This document shows, one piece after another, positions 1 through 7,149 of a stretch of DNA of 13,521 nucleotides. Under the pieces are notes generated by a model. That model made no database searches. It saw only the letters and a program-made list of their open reading frames with translations, and was not told where the DNA came from. The DNA is from JAHFOW01 sp964370795 (GTDB taxonomy: Bacteria; Planctomycetota; Brocadiia; Brocadiales; Brocadiaceae). The position numbers and the translations under genes are program-made. Location: the NCBI GenBank assembly GCA_964370795.1, contig CAYJME010000077.1, forward strand, positions 1 to 13,521. Direction: 5' to 3'. How positions within the stretch are numbered: the stretch's first letter is position 1; each line of letters starts with the position of its first letter.

Positions 1-223
1 ACTGACCATACCTCACCAACTCACTCTTGTACGGCGAGTGCTTTACCCTGTAATGTACCTCCGGCACCGTCAATGGCTCGGCCCTTGGAAGCGGTTCCCA
101 TTCTGGACCCGTCTGGATTGTTGCCACTACCTGCGGTGTCCCTGCCATCACCTGACCGACCGTCACCACCCCGGCTATACCGAGGGCAGCTACCAGGCCG
201 ATCTTTAAACTTTTACCTAACAT
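1..223 (-). CDS. hzsC: Exported protein, probable hydrazine synthase gamma subunit (N-terminal part only)
   Basis: The gene runs off the left edge, so only about 74 residues are visible. It starts at ATG 223-221 behind AGGAGG with six bases of spacing. The first 29 residues form a clear signal peptide (Lys at 4 and 7, hydrophobic core, cleavage near VMAG). The mature start, with PEWEPLPRAEP and YRVKHSPYKSELVRYG, matches what I remember of HzsC, the CCP/MauG-like dihaem c-type cytochrome of hydrazine synthase. That enzyme makes hydrazine from nitric oxide and ammonium in the anammoxosome. No CXXCH haem motif falls inside the visible part, so the cytochrome identity cannot be confirmed here. 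The gene lies 64 bases downstream of hzsB on the same strand with its own ribosome site, so the two are probably co-transcribed. The alternative is another exported anammox cytochrome such as HzsA. Confidence 0.6.
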   Translation of the reverse strand, partial: MLGKSLKIGLVAALGIAGVVTVGQVMAGTPQVVATIQTGPEWEPLPRAEPLTVPEVHYRVKHSPYKSELVRYGQ

Positions 224-287
224 TTCAAACCTCCTTATAAAATTTCCCTGTCTTTGCACAATTCTTACCAAAACCTCTATGCCACCA

Positions 288-1418
288 TTAGTCCACCGGC
301 GTCCTGATTACTGTCACGTTGTTGGAAAAATAATTTGCCGCATAGCAAATCTTTCCGTCCGGCGACAAACATACCGAGCTTGGCCCAAGTCCCGTTGGTA
401 CCCTGGCTACCAGATAATCCCTTACCAATCCAAGATCATCCCTCATATAATCAAGCTCCGCCTGGGAATTTCCACGCACAACACTCAACACCTTGCCCAT
501 ATCCAGTATCGTTACCCGATGCATCCCTCTTACCCCAATATACAAATACCTGCCCTTGGGATCCATCGCCAACCCATAGGGATTACCATCGTAGTTGTTG
601 AGCTCGTCTAATGGCAATCTTGCTACCTTGCCACCTTGTTTCGTCTCCACTACCGCTACGTTGTTCGTAAATACCTCTCCGTTCTCAGCCTCGCATACCG
701 GCAACCAGTTCTTCGGAGTTTCATAGGTCACCACTACGTACTGACCATCCGGCGTATATACAACATCCCTCAGGTTTGAACTCTCCCTGATTACCCTCTT
801 CTCCATCACCTTGCCCGTTGCTATATCAATGAAGTTTACACTCCTGTTGATTGAACCAACGGTGTCGCAAATCACTGCCATCGTCTTGCCATCCGGCGAT
901 ATGGCCAATGTCCTTGGACCGTAATCACTCGTGAATATCGACCTGACCTTCTCCATCTTGCCGGTATCGATCACGTCTATCGTGTTCCACATGCAGCCTG
1001 AACACGCTACATAGGCCGTCCTACCATCATTCGTAATCTTTATACCACTTGGCCAGTCCCCTACCTTGATCTCCTTTACGACCTGCTTCCTCGCTATATC
1101 GATCACCGATACGCTGTCACTCTCCGCATTGCATACATATAAAAATGCATTATCTGGCGTGGTCGCCGCCGCCTCCGGCTGTACCCCTACCGCTACCTCA
1201 CCTACTACCTTCTGCGTCCGGGCATCCACAAACGTTACACTATGCCCTGACTGATTACAAATATACAACATCCCGCCATCCGGTGACGTCGTTACAAAAA
1301 ACGGACCTGGCATGTCCGTCTTTACATGCGTGCCCTGGATAAACCCCGCATTCGCAAGGCTCCCGGTCATCGCTACCGCCGCCCCCACCAACAACGCTCC
1401 TATTAACCCTTTCTTCAT
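288..1418 (-). CDS. hzsB: Hydrazine synthase beta subunit, exported YVTN-type beta-propeller
   Basis: 376 residues, close to the roughly 365 I recall for HzsB of Kuenenia. Residues 1-24 are a signal peptide ending in LANA. The rest is repeated YVTN/NHL-type propeller blades, each with a phrase like TSPDGGMLYICNQSGHSVT or ISPDGKTMAVI (about residues 43-65, 85-107, 128-150, 171-198, 220-230, 283-306 and 349-371), giving about seven blades. HzsB is the haem-free beta subunit of the alpha-beta-gamma hydrazine synthase complex. Consistent with that, there is no CXXCH; the only cysteine pair is CSGCM at 139-143. Start: ATG 1418-1416 with ACCTCCT on the plus strand at 1429-1435 (AGGAGGT in the transcript) ten bases away. 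A probable hzsC follows. A sigma-54 promoter candidate lies 178 bases upstream. A generic exported YVTN propeller is possible if the neighbour is not HzsC. Confidence 0.75.
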   Translation of the reverse strand: MKKGLIGALLVGAAVAMTGSLANAGFIQGTHVKTDMPGPFFVTTSPDGGMLYICNQSGHSVTFVDARTQKVVGEVAVGVQPEAAATTPDNAFLYVCNAESDSVSVIDIARKQVVKEIKVGDWPSGIKITNDGRTAYVACSGCMWNTIDVIDTGKMEKVRSIFTSDYGPRTLAISPDGKTMAVICDTVGSINRSVNFIDIATGKVMEKRVIRESSNLRDVVYTPDGQYVVVTYETPKNWLPVCEAENGEVFTNNVAVVETKQGGKVARLPLDELNNYDGNPYGLAMDPKGRYLYIGVRGMHRVTILDMGKVLSVVRGNSQAELDYMRDDLGLVRDYLVARVPTGLGPSSVCLSPDGKICYAANYFSNNVTVIRTPVD

Positions 1419-1477
1419 CTTTTGCTTTACCTCCTAGAATTTAATACCCTATTACATTCAATACTTTGTATAAAAAC

Positions 1478-1516
1478 TCACCGACTCTTAGCTTCCCACT
1501 CTTTGTCTTTTACCAA
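1478..1516 (-). other. Possible leader mini-ORF with extended Shine-Dalgarno, upstream of hzsB
   Basis: The transcript carries AAGGAGGTGAT (plus-strand ATCACCTCCTT, 1516-1526), a perfect 11-base complement of the usual 16S rRNA 3' tail. No normal gene follows. The only reading frame it could serve begins at TTG 1516-1514, three bases from GGAGG, and encodes 12 residues (MVKDKEWEAKSR) before TGA. It ends 60 bases before the hzsB start. It could be a leader peptide, a ribosome standby site, or the remnant of a lost gene. Short spacing and a TTG start make translation uncertain. Confidence 0.25.
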
Positions 1517-1595
1517 TCACCTCCTTCAGTAAAACATATCATGAGATAAATCGTGTCTAAATATGTAATCTATGACACAATATCCTTAAGAAGCT

Positions 1596-1613
1596 AAGCA
1601 ACAAATATACCAA
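1596..1613 (-). promoter_or_regulatory. Candidate sigma-54 (-24/-12) promoter for hzsB
   Basis: Read on the minus strand the site is TTGGTATATTTGTTGCTT. It fits the sigma-54 pattern TGGCAC-N5-TTGCW with the invariant GG and GC exactly ten bases apart; the differences are C to T at two -24 positions. Transcription would start near 1586, giving a leader of about 168 bases to the hzsB ATG. The gene next door encodes a sigma-54 activator, which raises the odds. The match was found by eye. Confidence 0.5.
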
Positions 1614-1640
1614 TTACCAAATATTACATACTATCTATCA

Positions 1641-1714
1641 TAAGTACTTACAAATAAACATATTATTGTTTAGTGTAAATATTTCAACTCACACCACAAA
1701 GACCAGAAATGGTC
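1641..1714. promoter_or_regulatory. Cluster of three small palindromes, possible enhancer or operator sites
   Basis: Three dyads lie within 74 bases: TAAGTACTTA (1641-1650, perfect), TAAACA-N6-TGTTTA (1655-1672), and GACCA-GAAA-TGGTC (1701-1714). They sit about 55 to 130 bases upstream of the start predicted from the sigma-54 promoter at 1596-1613, the usual distance for activator sites of NtrC-class regulators. The three have unlike sequences, so they are not obviously copies of one operator. Confidence 0.3.
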
Positions 1715-1876
1715 ACCACTATTATCTGCTTATCACCGCATTAGTTCTATCTATAAAAAACACAACAGGATACAAAATGTCCTAAATTGGTCATACCATG
1801 TTATATTATAGTCATACCGGATATTTTTTTAAAATCCATATTTCATACGCAGTAAAAAACATTACACTTCTTCCAA

Positions 1877-3253
1877 TTACTCAAATAATTGTAATTTGAT
1901 AAGCCTATTACGCAATGTAGTTCTGGGAATGCCTAGTATCTCTGCCATCTTCACCTGATTGCCATTAGTTTTTTGATACGCCCATTGGATAAGTTTCTTT
2001 TCAACCTCAGTAAGCGCATCCTGCAAGCTTATTACCTGTTTATCCGACAAATCCATTGATAACAAGTCGCGTCGTATCTCAACTTTCTTCAAGTACTCTG
2101 GAAGGGTTTCTATCGTAATACCGCTGGACTTAGAAAATGCAACCGCGTGTTCAATAACATTTTCAAGTTCCCGCACATTCCCTGGCCAATTATACGCCAT
2201 CAAGATACTTAACACATCAGGTGAAATTTCCGGTAAGGCATCGTCATATTGCGAAACAAACTTTTTCAAGAAATGATTAATTAAAAGCGGAATATCGTCC
2301 TTCCTTTCCCGTAACGGTGGAATATAAATAGGCACTACATTCAACCGGTAAAATAAATCTTCGCGAAAATACCCGGCTTTTACCTGTTCAAGCAAGTCTT
2401 TCTTTGTGGCACAAATAACCCGCACATCAACGCCCAGGGTTTCCTCACCGCCAACTCTTTCAAACGTCCGTTCCTGAAGTACTCTCAAAAGTTTTACCTG
2501 CATCTCCAGGGGAATATCATCCACGTCGTCCAGAAAAATAGACCCTCCATTAGCCAGCTCAAATCTTCCACGCCTCGTTTTAACGGCTCCCGTAAATGCC
2601 CCTTTTTCATGTCCAAAGAGTTCGCTCTCCAGGATTTCCCTATTTAATGCAGCACAACTCACCCGGATAAACGGACCATGCCGCCTGTTGCTGTGATAAT
2701 GGATGGCCCCGGCTATTTTTTCCTTCCCGGACCCGCTTTCTCCCTGAACGAGAACGGTCGCGTCTCTCTCTGATACACTCTTAACAATTTCAAGCACCCG
2801 TTTTACTGCTTCGCTTTTTCCAATAATATTACTAAACTCAAACTCATCCTGTATTTCCCTTCTCAATCTGTTGACCTCAGCGGTTGTGTTTTTATGCTGC
2901 AGCGCCCTCTGGAGTTTGATAATCAATTCGTCCGTAGAAAATGGTTTTGCAATATAATCATACGCCCCCTCTTTCGTCGCCAAAACAGCGCTTTCGAGCG
3001 TGCCATAGGCAGTCATGATGATGACGATAATATCCTGATTGTATTTCTTGATTTCCTTGAGAAAGTCCAGCCCACTCATGCCCGATAATCTCAGGTCTGT
3101 CACCACGACATCATAATCCTCGGATTTTACCATTTTTAAGCCATCTACGGCATTGTCCATCGATTTTACAAAAAACCCTTCTTTCTTGAGTTGGCTTTCC
3201 AAAGAAATCCTCATGAGTTTTTCGTCGTCTACGATGAGCACCCTACCACCCAT
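1877..3253 (-). CDS. Sigma-54-dependent response regulator, NtrC family
   Basis: 458 residues with the standard three-domain layout. The receiver domain (about 4-118) has the acidic pair D9/D10, phospho-acceptor D53, T81 and K103. The AAA+ domain (about 142-368) has Walker A GESGSGKE (171-178), the sigma-54 contact loop GAFTGA (218-223), Walker B IFLDDVDD (239-246), and the RELENVIEHA segment. The C-terminal Fis-type helix-turn-helix is at about 432-455 (QVKMAEILGIPRTTLRNRL). Such proteins, when phosphorylated, bind upstream sites and use ATP to open sigma-54 promoters. Walker B has Asp in place of the usual Glu after FLD. ATG 3253 has AAGGAG six bases upstream, and only 26 bases separate it from the kinase gene in front, so the two form an operon. 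Its likely target, from context, is the sigma-54 promoter candidate before hzsB. Confidence 0.93.
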   Translation of the reverse strand: MGGRVLIVDDEKLMRISLESQLKKEGFFVKSMDNAVDGLKMVKSEDYDVVVTDLRLSGMSGLDFLKEIKKYNQDIIVIIMTAYGTLESAVLATKEGAYDYIAKPFSTDELIIKLQRALQHKNTTAEVNRLRREIQDEFEFSNIIGKSEAVKRVLEIVKSVSERDATVLVQGESGSGKEKIAGAIHYHSNRRHGPFIRVSCAALNREILESELFGHEKGAFTGAVKTRRGRFELANGGSIFLDDVDDIPLEMQVKLLRVLQERTFERVGGEETLGVDVRVICATKKDLLEQVKAGYFREDLFYRLNVVPIYIPPLRERKDDIPLLINHFLKKFVSQYDDALPEISPDVLSILMAYNWPGNVRELENVIEHAVAFSKSSGITIETLPEYLKKVEIRRDLLSMDLSDKQVISLQDALTEVEKKLIQWAYQKTNGNQVKMAEILGIPRTTLRNRLIKLQLFE

Positions 3254-3279
3254 ACATCACTCCTTAAAAATATTTCTTA

Positions 3280-5610
3280 TCATGTCAGAACTGCCAATTT
3301 TTTTACGGGCAGGCAGACGTAAAATGTTGTGCCATCTCCCACCTTGCTCCTGACTATTATATGCCCATTATGGTCATCGATAATTCTTTTACTAATTGCC
3401 AGCCCCAGCCCACTTCCCATCTCTTTTGTCGTAAAAAAGGGATTAAATATCTTGGCCAGAATTTCATCGCGAATCCCTGCCCCCGTATCGGTAATCGAAA
3501 CCTGCACACCCGATGGTTGATGGTCACAATAACTTGTCTGTATGCTCAATTTTCCCCCGCCCGACATGCTATCCAATGCATTGACGATAATATTGATAAT
3601 AACCTGCGAAATATTATCAGCATCCCCATAAATCTCAGGTAAATCAGGAAGAAATACCTTTTCAACGTAAACGCACTGTTCCTTTATCCGGTGGTCAACG
3701 AACCGCAAGGAATTCTCAACAATTTCATTTAAATTATGATTCGACATATGCGTGGAATATGGCCTGGAAAATGCCATCAACTGTTTTACAATAATCTCAA
3801 TCCGCTTAAGTCCCTCAGACATTAAATCCAGAAATTCTACATTTTGTTGTATATTACCCGGCTCCTTCTTCATCATTTTTACAAAATTCTGCAATCCGCC
3901 AAGCGGATTATTCACTTCATGCGCCACCCCGGCAGCTAACTCTCCCACTGCAGCCAGACGCTCCGCCTGGACCAACTTCATTTCCATCCTTTTTCTCTCG
4001 GTAATATCCCTGCATATCCACTGAATAGTCTTTTTCTTGCCATACACGATAACACTGGCGCTAATGCTGGTGGGAGTGAGGCTTCCATTCCTGCGCTGGC
4101 AATCAATCGTGTCGAGCATGCCGGAGCCCTCTTTATTTATTACCATCCATAATTGTTTCGCTTTTTCACGCGCATACTCAGGAACTATCTCCCATATTTT
4201 CTTTTTACTAAGTTCGTTCCTTGAACATCCCATTATTTCTTCAGCTTTCTTATTCGAATCGATTATTTGTGCAGATGCTACATCGAGGGTAAAAATGGCG
4301 TCATTGGCCAGATTGACAGATTCCCGGTACTTCTCCTCAGATTCCCGCAATTGAGCAGTCCTCTCGCGAATACGTTGCTCAAGCCCCGCGTATGATTCCT
4401 GTAACTTTCCGGCCATTCTATTAAACTCCAATGCAAGCACACCGACCTCGTCCTTTGAATCAACGGGGATGCGATGCCCAAGATCCCCCTTTCCAATTGC
4501 CTGAGCGCCATGAACCAATTGAAGAAGGGGCTGTGTAATCCCGTGTGCCAGCACAAAGACCGTAATGATAATAATCAATAAGCACACAACCGCAAGGGTA
4601 ATTACCTGATTCTTCAATTCAACAACGGGTTTAAACGCCTCAGAGGTGTCCTGTTTAACAAGTAATCCCCATTTTAACTGAGGCATGTAACGATAGGCCA
4701 TAAGGACGTCCACCCCCCGGTAATCAATTGCTTTTTGAATACCCTCTACTTTGTCGTCCAGCATGAAAGACTCCGGCACTGTCAACTTTAGAGGAATATT
4801 TATTTTTAATGCAGTATCCTTGAAATGCCGCATAGTATTGAGAAAGACCAACCGATCTCCCTCGCGGCGGGCCAGTATCGTTTCTCCCGTCTCGCCCCGT
4901 CCAGGCCAGTCCTGAATTAATGGTTCAATCGCAGTATCTGTATTCACGCGAATGAGGACAATGCCATTAATAACATCTGTCTCCTCCAGCGTAATAGGGT
5001 CGGTCCTTTTCAGAGTCCCGAAGAAGGTCATGCCTATATGCTTCGTATACCCTGAATAATGAATATCTTTAAAAGGAACTCCATTATTTTCTAATATATT
5101 GAGATAATATTTGTAGTCCCAATCAATAATTCCAATATTTGACTCCGTAGTGGATATGACAATTTCACCGTTTTCTACATCGAGAATGGATATTTCATCA
5201 CAATAAATAAATTTACTCTTGAGTTTACCTAAGTATTCAGAAAGCCTTGTGCAATAAACCTTGCCAATCTCCGACTCTTTCATCCCTCCGATCGTACGAA
5301 ATGCCTTCCTTAAATAAAGCNNNNNNNNNNACATCTCAAGGGACTTGTTTGTTGAAAGGACGCTGATATCAACAATTCTTTCCTGCAACCAGTTACTGAG
5401 TTGCGTCTTTTTCAGGTCTGCAATAGAGGTCAATTTTTCAACCACACGTTCATTCAATGCCTTTCTTCCGCTGTTATACGCCGTACTGCTCACAATCATA
5501 ATGGGGATGGTTGTCATGAGAATGAAATAACAGATGAGCTTAACCTTGATGCTCTGAAAAAAAACAAACAAGCTTTTTATCCTGTTATTGCTCTTGTGCA
5601 TTTTTCTCAT
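3280..5610 (-). CDS. Membrane sensor histidine kinase with Cache, HAMP and PAS domains
   Basis: Residue numbers count from the longer TTG start at 5637. Order: transmembrane helix (about 33-52), large periplasmic Cache-like sensor (about 55-340; WDYKYYLNILENNGVPF at 173-189 is typical), second helix (about 344-366), HAMP (about 367-418), coiled coil, PAS (about 430-550), HisKA with phospho-acceptor H573 in AHEVNNP, then HATPase with N686 of the N box, DTGAG (717-721), FNPFFTTK (731-738) and GSGLGLAI (741-748). It should phosphorylate the adjacent sigma-54 regulator. I prefer ATG 5610, preceded by GGAG, because the TTG at 5637 lies inside a 12-bp inverted repeat. Ten Ns (5321-5330) interrupt the sensor near residue 103; both sides stay in frame. 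The ligand cannot be read from sequence. Confidence 0.9.
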   Translation of the reverse strand: MRKMHKSNNRIKSLFVFFQSIKVKLICYFILMTTIPIMIVSSTAYNSGRKALNERVVEKLTSIADLKKTQLSNWLQERIVDISVLSTNKSLEMXXXXLYLRKAFRTIGGMKESEIGKVYCTRLSEYLGKLKSKFIYCDEISILDVENGEIVISTTESNIGIIDWDYKYYLNILENNGVPFKDIHYSGYTKHIGMTFFGTLKRTDPITLEETDVINGIVLIRVNTDTAIEPLIQDWPGRGETGETILARREGDRLVFLNTMRHFKDTALKINIPLKLTVPESFMLDDKVEGIQKAIDYRGVDVLMAYRYMPQLKWGLLVKQDTSEAFKPVVELKNQVITLAVVCLLIIIITVFVLAHGITQPLLQLVHGAQAIGKGDLGHRIPVDSKDEVGVLALEFNRMAGKLQESYAGLEQRIRERTAQLRESEEKYRESVNLANDAIFTLDVASAQIIDSNKKAEEIMGCSRNELSKKKIWEIVPEYAREKAKQLWMVINKEGSGMLDTIDCQRRNGSLTPTSISASVIVYGKKKTIQWICRDITERKRMEMKLVQAERLAAVGELAAGVAHEVNNPLGGLQNFVKMMKKEPGNIQQNVEFLDLMSEGLKRIEIIVKQLMAFSRPYSTHMSNHNLNEIVENSLRFVDHRIKEQCVYVEKVFLPDLPEIYGDADNISQVIINIIVNALDSMSGGGKLSIQTSYCDHQPSGVQVSITDTGAGIRDEILAKIFNPFFTTKEMGSGLGLAISKRIIDDHNGHIIVRSKVGDGTTFYVCLPVKKLAVLT
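5321..5330. other. Assembly gap (10 Ns) inside the histidine kinase gene
   Basis: Ten Ns, a typical placeholder of unknown true length. Reading frame is kept across it, so it probably hides only a few sensor-domain residues. Confidence 0.95.
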
Positions 5611-5625
5611 ATAACTCCGATAAAC

Positions 5626-5653
5626 GGAGAGACGCAAAATCTTGCGTCTCTCC
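5626..5653. repeat. Perfect 12-bp inverted repeat with 4-base loop before the kinase gene
   Basis: GGAGAGACGCAA (5626-5637) and TTGCGTCTCTCC (5642-5653) are exact reverse complements around AATC. The hairpin sits 15 bases upstream of the preferred kinase ATG, in its probable leader. It may be a dispersed palindrome (REP-like), an operator, or a translation-controlling hairpin. No T-run follows on either strand, so it is not a simple terminator. Confidence 0.75.
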
Positions 5654-5887
5654 CTCCCCCATTTAACTTATTCCCGTACTTTTAATTTATTGTACCCTTA
5701 ATTTAGGCGCTTTCAATGGGATTTAAATAAAATGAACATTCCGTCAACTCCATTATCCAAAAAGCGTACGACCATGAGGTCGTTTTATCAAAATATTCTT
5801 TTATTGGCATGTCGAATTATTTATAATGACGTTTAAGTTTTATTAACCTGTATTTATAATCAGAAATTTCTTTCCAGAGAAACGTTT
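5654..5887. promoter_or_regulatory. Divergent intergenic region with candidate promoters and a short dyad
   Basis: About 230 AT-rich bases lie between the kinase and the propeller gene. For the rightward gene there are two TATAAT-type -10 candidates (5822-5827 and 5855-5860), neither with a good -35. For the leftward kinase, TTGACG on the minus strand (5742-5747) is a fair -35 with only a poor -10 (TTAAAT at 15-base spacing). ACGACC-ATGA-GGTCGT (5768-5783) is a perfect 6-bp dyad followed by TTTT. Being between divergent genes, it is more likely an operator or attenuator than an end-of-operon terminator. No sigma-54 motif was found here. Confidence 0.3.
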
Positions 5888-7051
5888 ATGCATATAAAAA
5901 ATGTCTGTTTATCCATATTTATTTTCTTCGTTATTTTCGTTCTCCATCAAAACAACCCCCTGCAGGCAGAAACACCGACAATCCCATGGTATATGTTCAG
6001 GGGTAACCCGCAGCATACAGGGTTAAGCCCCTGCAAGGGTCCGGAAACAAATTCATTAAAATGGGCATATAAGATTGATACATGTATCACATCTTCTCCA
6101 TCAATTGGCTCTGACGGCACGATATATTTTGGTTCCATTGACGGCAGGCTTTATGCCGTCAACCAGGCTGGCGCCACCAAATGGGCATTTCAGGTGGGCA
6201 GTGAAATAACTGCGTCGCCTGCCATTGGAGGCGATGGTACGATTTATGTTGGCGCAAAAGATAAGAAGATGTATGCAATAACCACCGATGGGAAACCCAA
6301 ATGGACATATACAGTTGGCGGCATCATCCTCTCTTCTGCCACTATTACTTCAGATGCCCTGTATTTTGGATCCAACGACAAAAGTCTTTACGCACTTACC
6401 CTCGACGGTAAACTAAAGTGGAAATTCACTGCGAAAAGCAACATCGTTGCCTCGCCTGCTTTATGCGCTGACGGTTCTGTTTATCTCTTTGAAGTCAGCG
6501 GGGCGCTCCATGCCTTAACTCCTGACGGAATCGAAAAATGGTCAAAGCGGGTAGGGTCAGGAGTATACGATTCCTATTCTTCCCCATCCATTGATGCGGA
6601 CGGAACTGTCTATGTGGGCACAGACAACGGAAGGTTGGTTGCTATCAAACCAGACGGCGTTGTAAAATGGTACGTCAATACGGGAAAGGCTGTCCATGGT
6701 ACTCCGGCTATTGCAAAAGATGGCACGATTATCTTCGGGTCATACAATGGTTTTGTCTATGCCGTCCTGCCCAACTGTAAACTCAAATGGAGCTTTAAGA
6801 CCGGTAGTTGGGTAGAATCTTCTCCCGCAATAGATAGAGATGGCACGGTTTATGTCGGCTCCAGCGATGGAAAGCTTTACGCTATTAATTCAGATGGCAC
6901 GTTGAAGTGGTCATTTCAGACAAAGGGCGCCCTTGAATCATCCCCGGCCATTGGACAGGATGGCACTATCTACACCGGATCAAATGATAACCACCTCTAT
7001 GCAATCGGCAACCCATTGGAAACACTACCGACGCCAATGTTTGAAAAGTAA
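5888..7051 (+). CDS. Exported PQQ-like eight-repeat beta-propeller protein
   Basis: 387 residues. Residues 1-27 are a signal peptide ending LQA. A short WYMFRGNPQHTGLSP segment, typical of PQQ-binding-like propellers, follows at 34-48. Eight copies of a roughly 40-residue repeat then run to the end, each with the pattern SPAI-x-x-DGTIYVGS-x-D-x-x-LYAI-x-x-DG-x-x-KW. The consecutive repeats begin SPSIGSDGT, SPAIGGDGT, SATITSDA, SPALCADGS, SPSIDADGT, TPAIAKDGT, SPAIDRDGT and SPAIGQDGT. Repeats 3 and 4 are the least regular. Eight blades would make a complete ring. The protein is exported; whether it binds a cofactor, acts in envelope assembly as BamB does, or is a surface protein cannot be told, and no catalytic motif is seen. 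Start: ATG 5888 with a weak AGAGAA. It stands alone, divergent from the kinase. Confidence 0.85.
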   Translation: MHIKNVCLSIFIFFVIFVLHQNNPLQAETPTIPWYMFRGNPQHTGLSPCKGPETNSLKWAYKIDTCITSSPSIGSDGTIYFGSIDGRLYAVNQAGATKWAFQVGSEITASPAIGGDGTIYVGAKDKKMYAITTDGKPKWTYTVGGIILSSATITSDALYFGSNDKSLYALTLDGKLKWKFTAKSNIVASPALCADGSVYLFEVSGALHALTPDGIEKWSKRVGSGVYDSYSSPSIDADGTVYVGTDNGRLVAIKPDGVVKWYVNTGKAVHGTPAIAKDGTIIFGSYNGFVYAVLPNCKLKWSFKTGSWVESSPAIDRDGTVYVGSSDGKLYAINSDGTLKWSFQTKGALESSPAIGQDGTIYTGSNDNHLYAIGNPLETLPTPMFEK

Positions 7052-7149
7052 CCAGTACTTTTTCACTTTTACAAATCAAAAACCGCACTTTACCTCTATT
7101 ACCAACCCTCTTATCCCCGCTAGAGACGACCAGTCGGGTTCTCACTCCT

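Larger units (their letters stand above)
1419..1876. other. Intergenic region between the response regulator and hzsB
   Basis: This is 458 bases of AT-rich DNA with no convincing gene. From the hzsB side it holds the hzsB ribosome site (1429-1435), the extended Shine-Dalgarno and possible mini-ORF (1478-1526), the sigma-54 promoter candidate (1596-1613), the palindromes (1641-1714), and two GTCATACC direct repeats 21 bases apart (1790-1797 and 1811-1818). A TATAAT on the minus strand between those repeats could be a second, housekeeping-type -10. A 9-base inverted pair (1487-1495 with 1590-1598) could fold the leader if transcription starts further upstream. No strong terminator for the kinase-regulator operon is visible, so read-through into hzsB is possible. 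Confidence 0.6.

Noticed and set aside
980..1004. CSGCM in HzsB as a haem c attachment motif
   Set aside because: Covalent haem c binding needs CXXCH; the fifth residue is Met. The beta subunit is haem-free as far as I know.
279..1342. Several open frames on the plus strand opposite hzsB
   Set aside because: They lie wholly opposite a well-supported gene, have proline/threonine/serine-rich shadow-like composition, and show no family features.
1750..1790. Weak stem AGGACA...TATCCT plus T-run as terminator of the kinase-regulator operon
   Set aside because: Only four good pairs before a mismatch, and the T-run is six bases from the stem; too weak to call.
4278..4556. 92-residue minus-strand frame within the kinase gene
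   Set aside because: Out-of-frame shadow of the HAMP and linker coding sequence, with no ribosome site or family pattern.
5611..5637. Nine extra N-terminal residues of the histidine kinase from a TTG start
   Set aside because: The TTG lies within a perfect inverted repeat and lacks a spaced ribosome site; ATG 5610 has GGAG upstream.
5888..7051. DNA-level tandem repeat array from repeated GATGGCAC segments
   Set aside because: The repetition is explained by the eight protein propeller repeats; no CRISPR-like spacing or non-coding repeat is involved.
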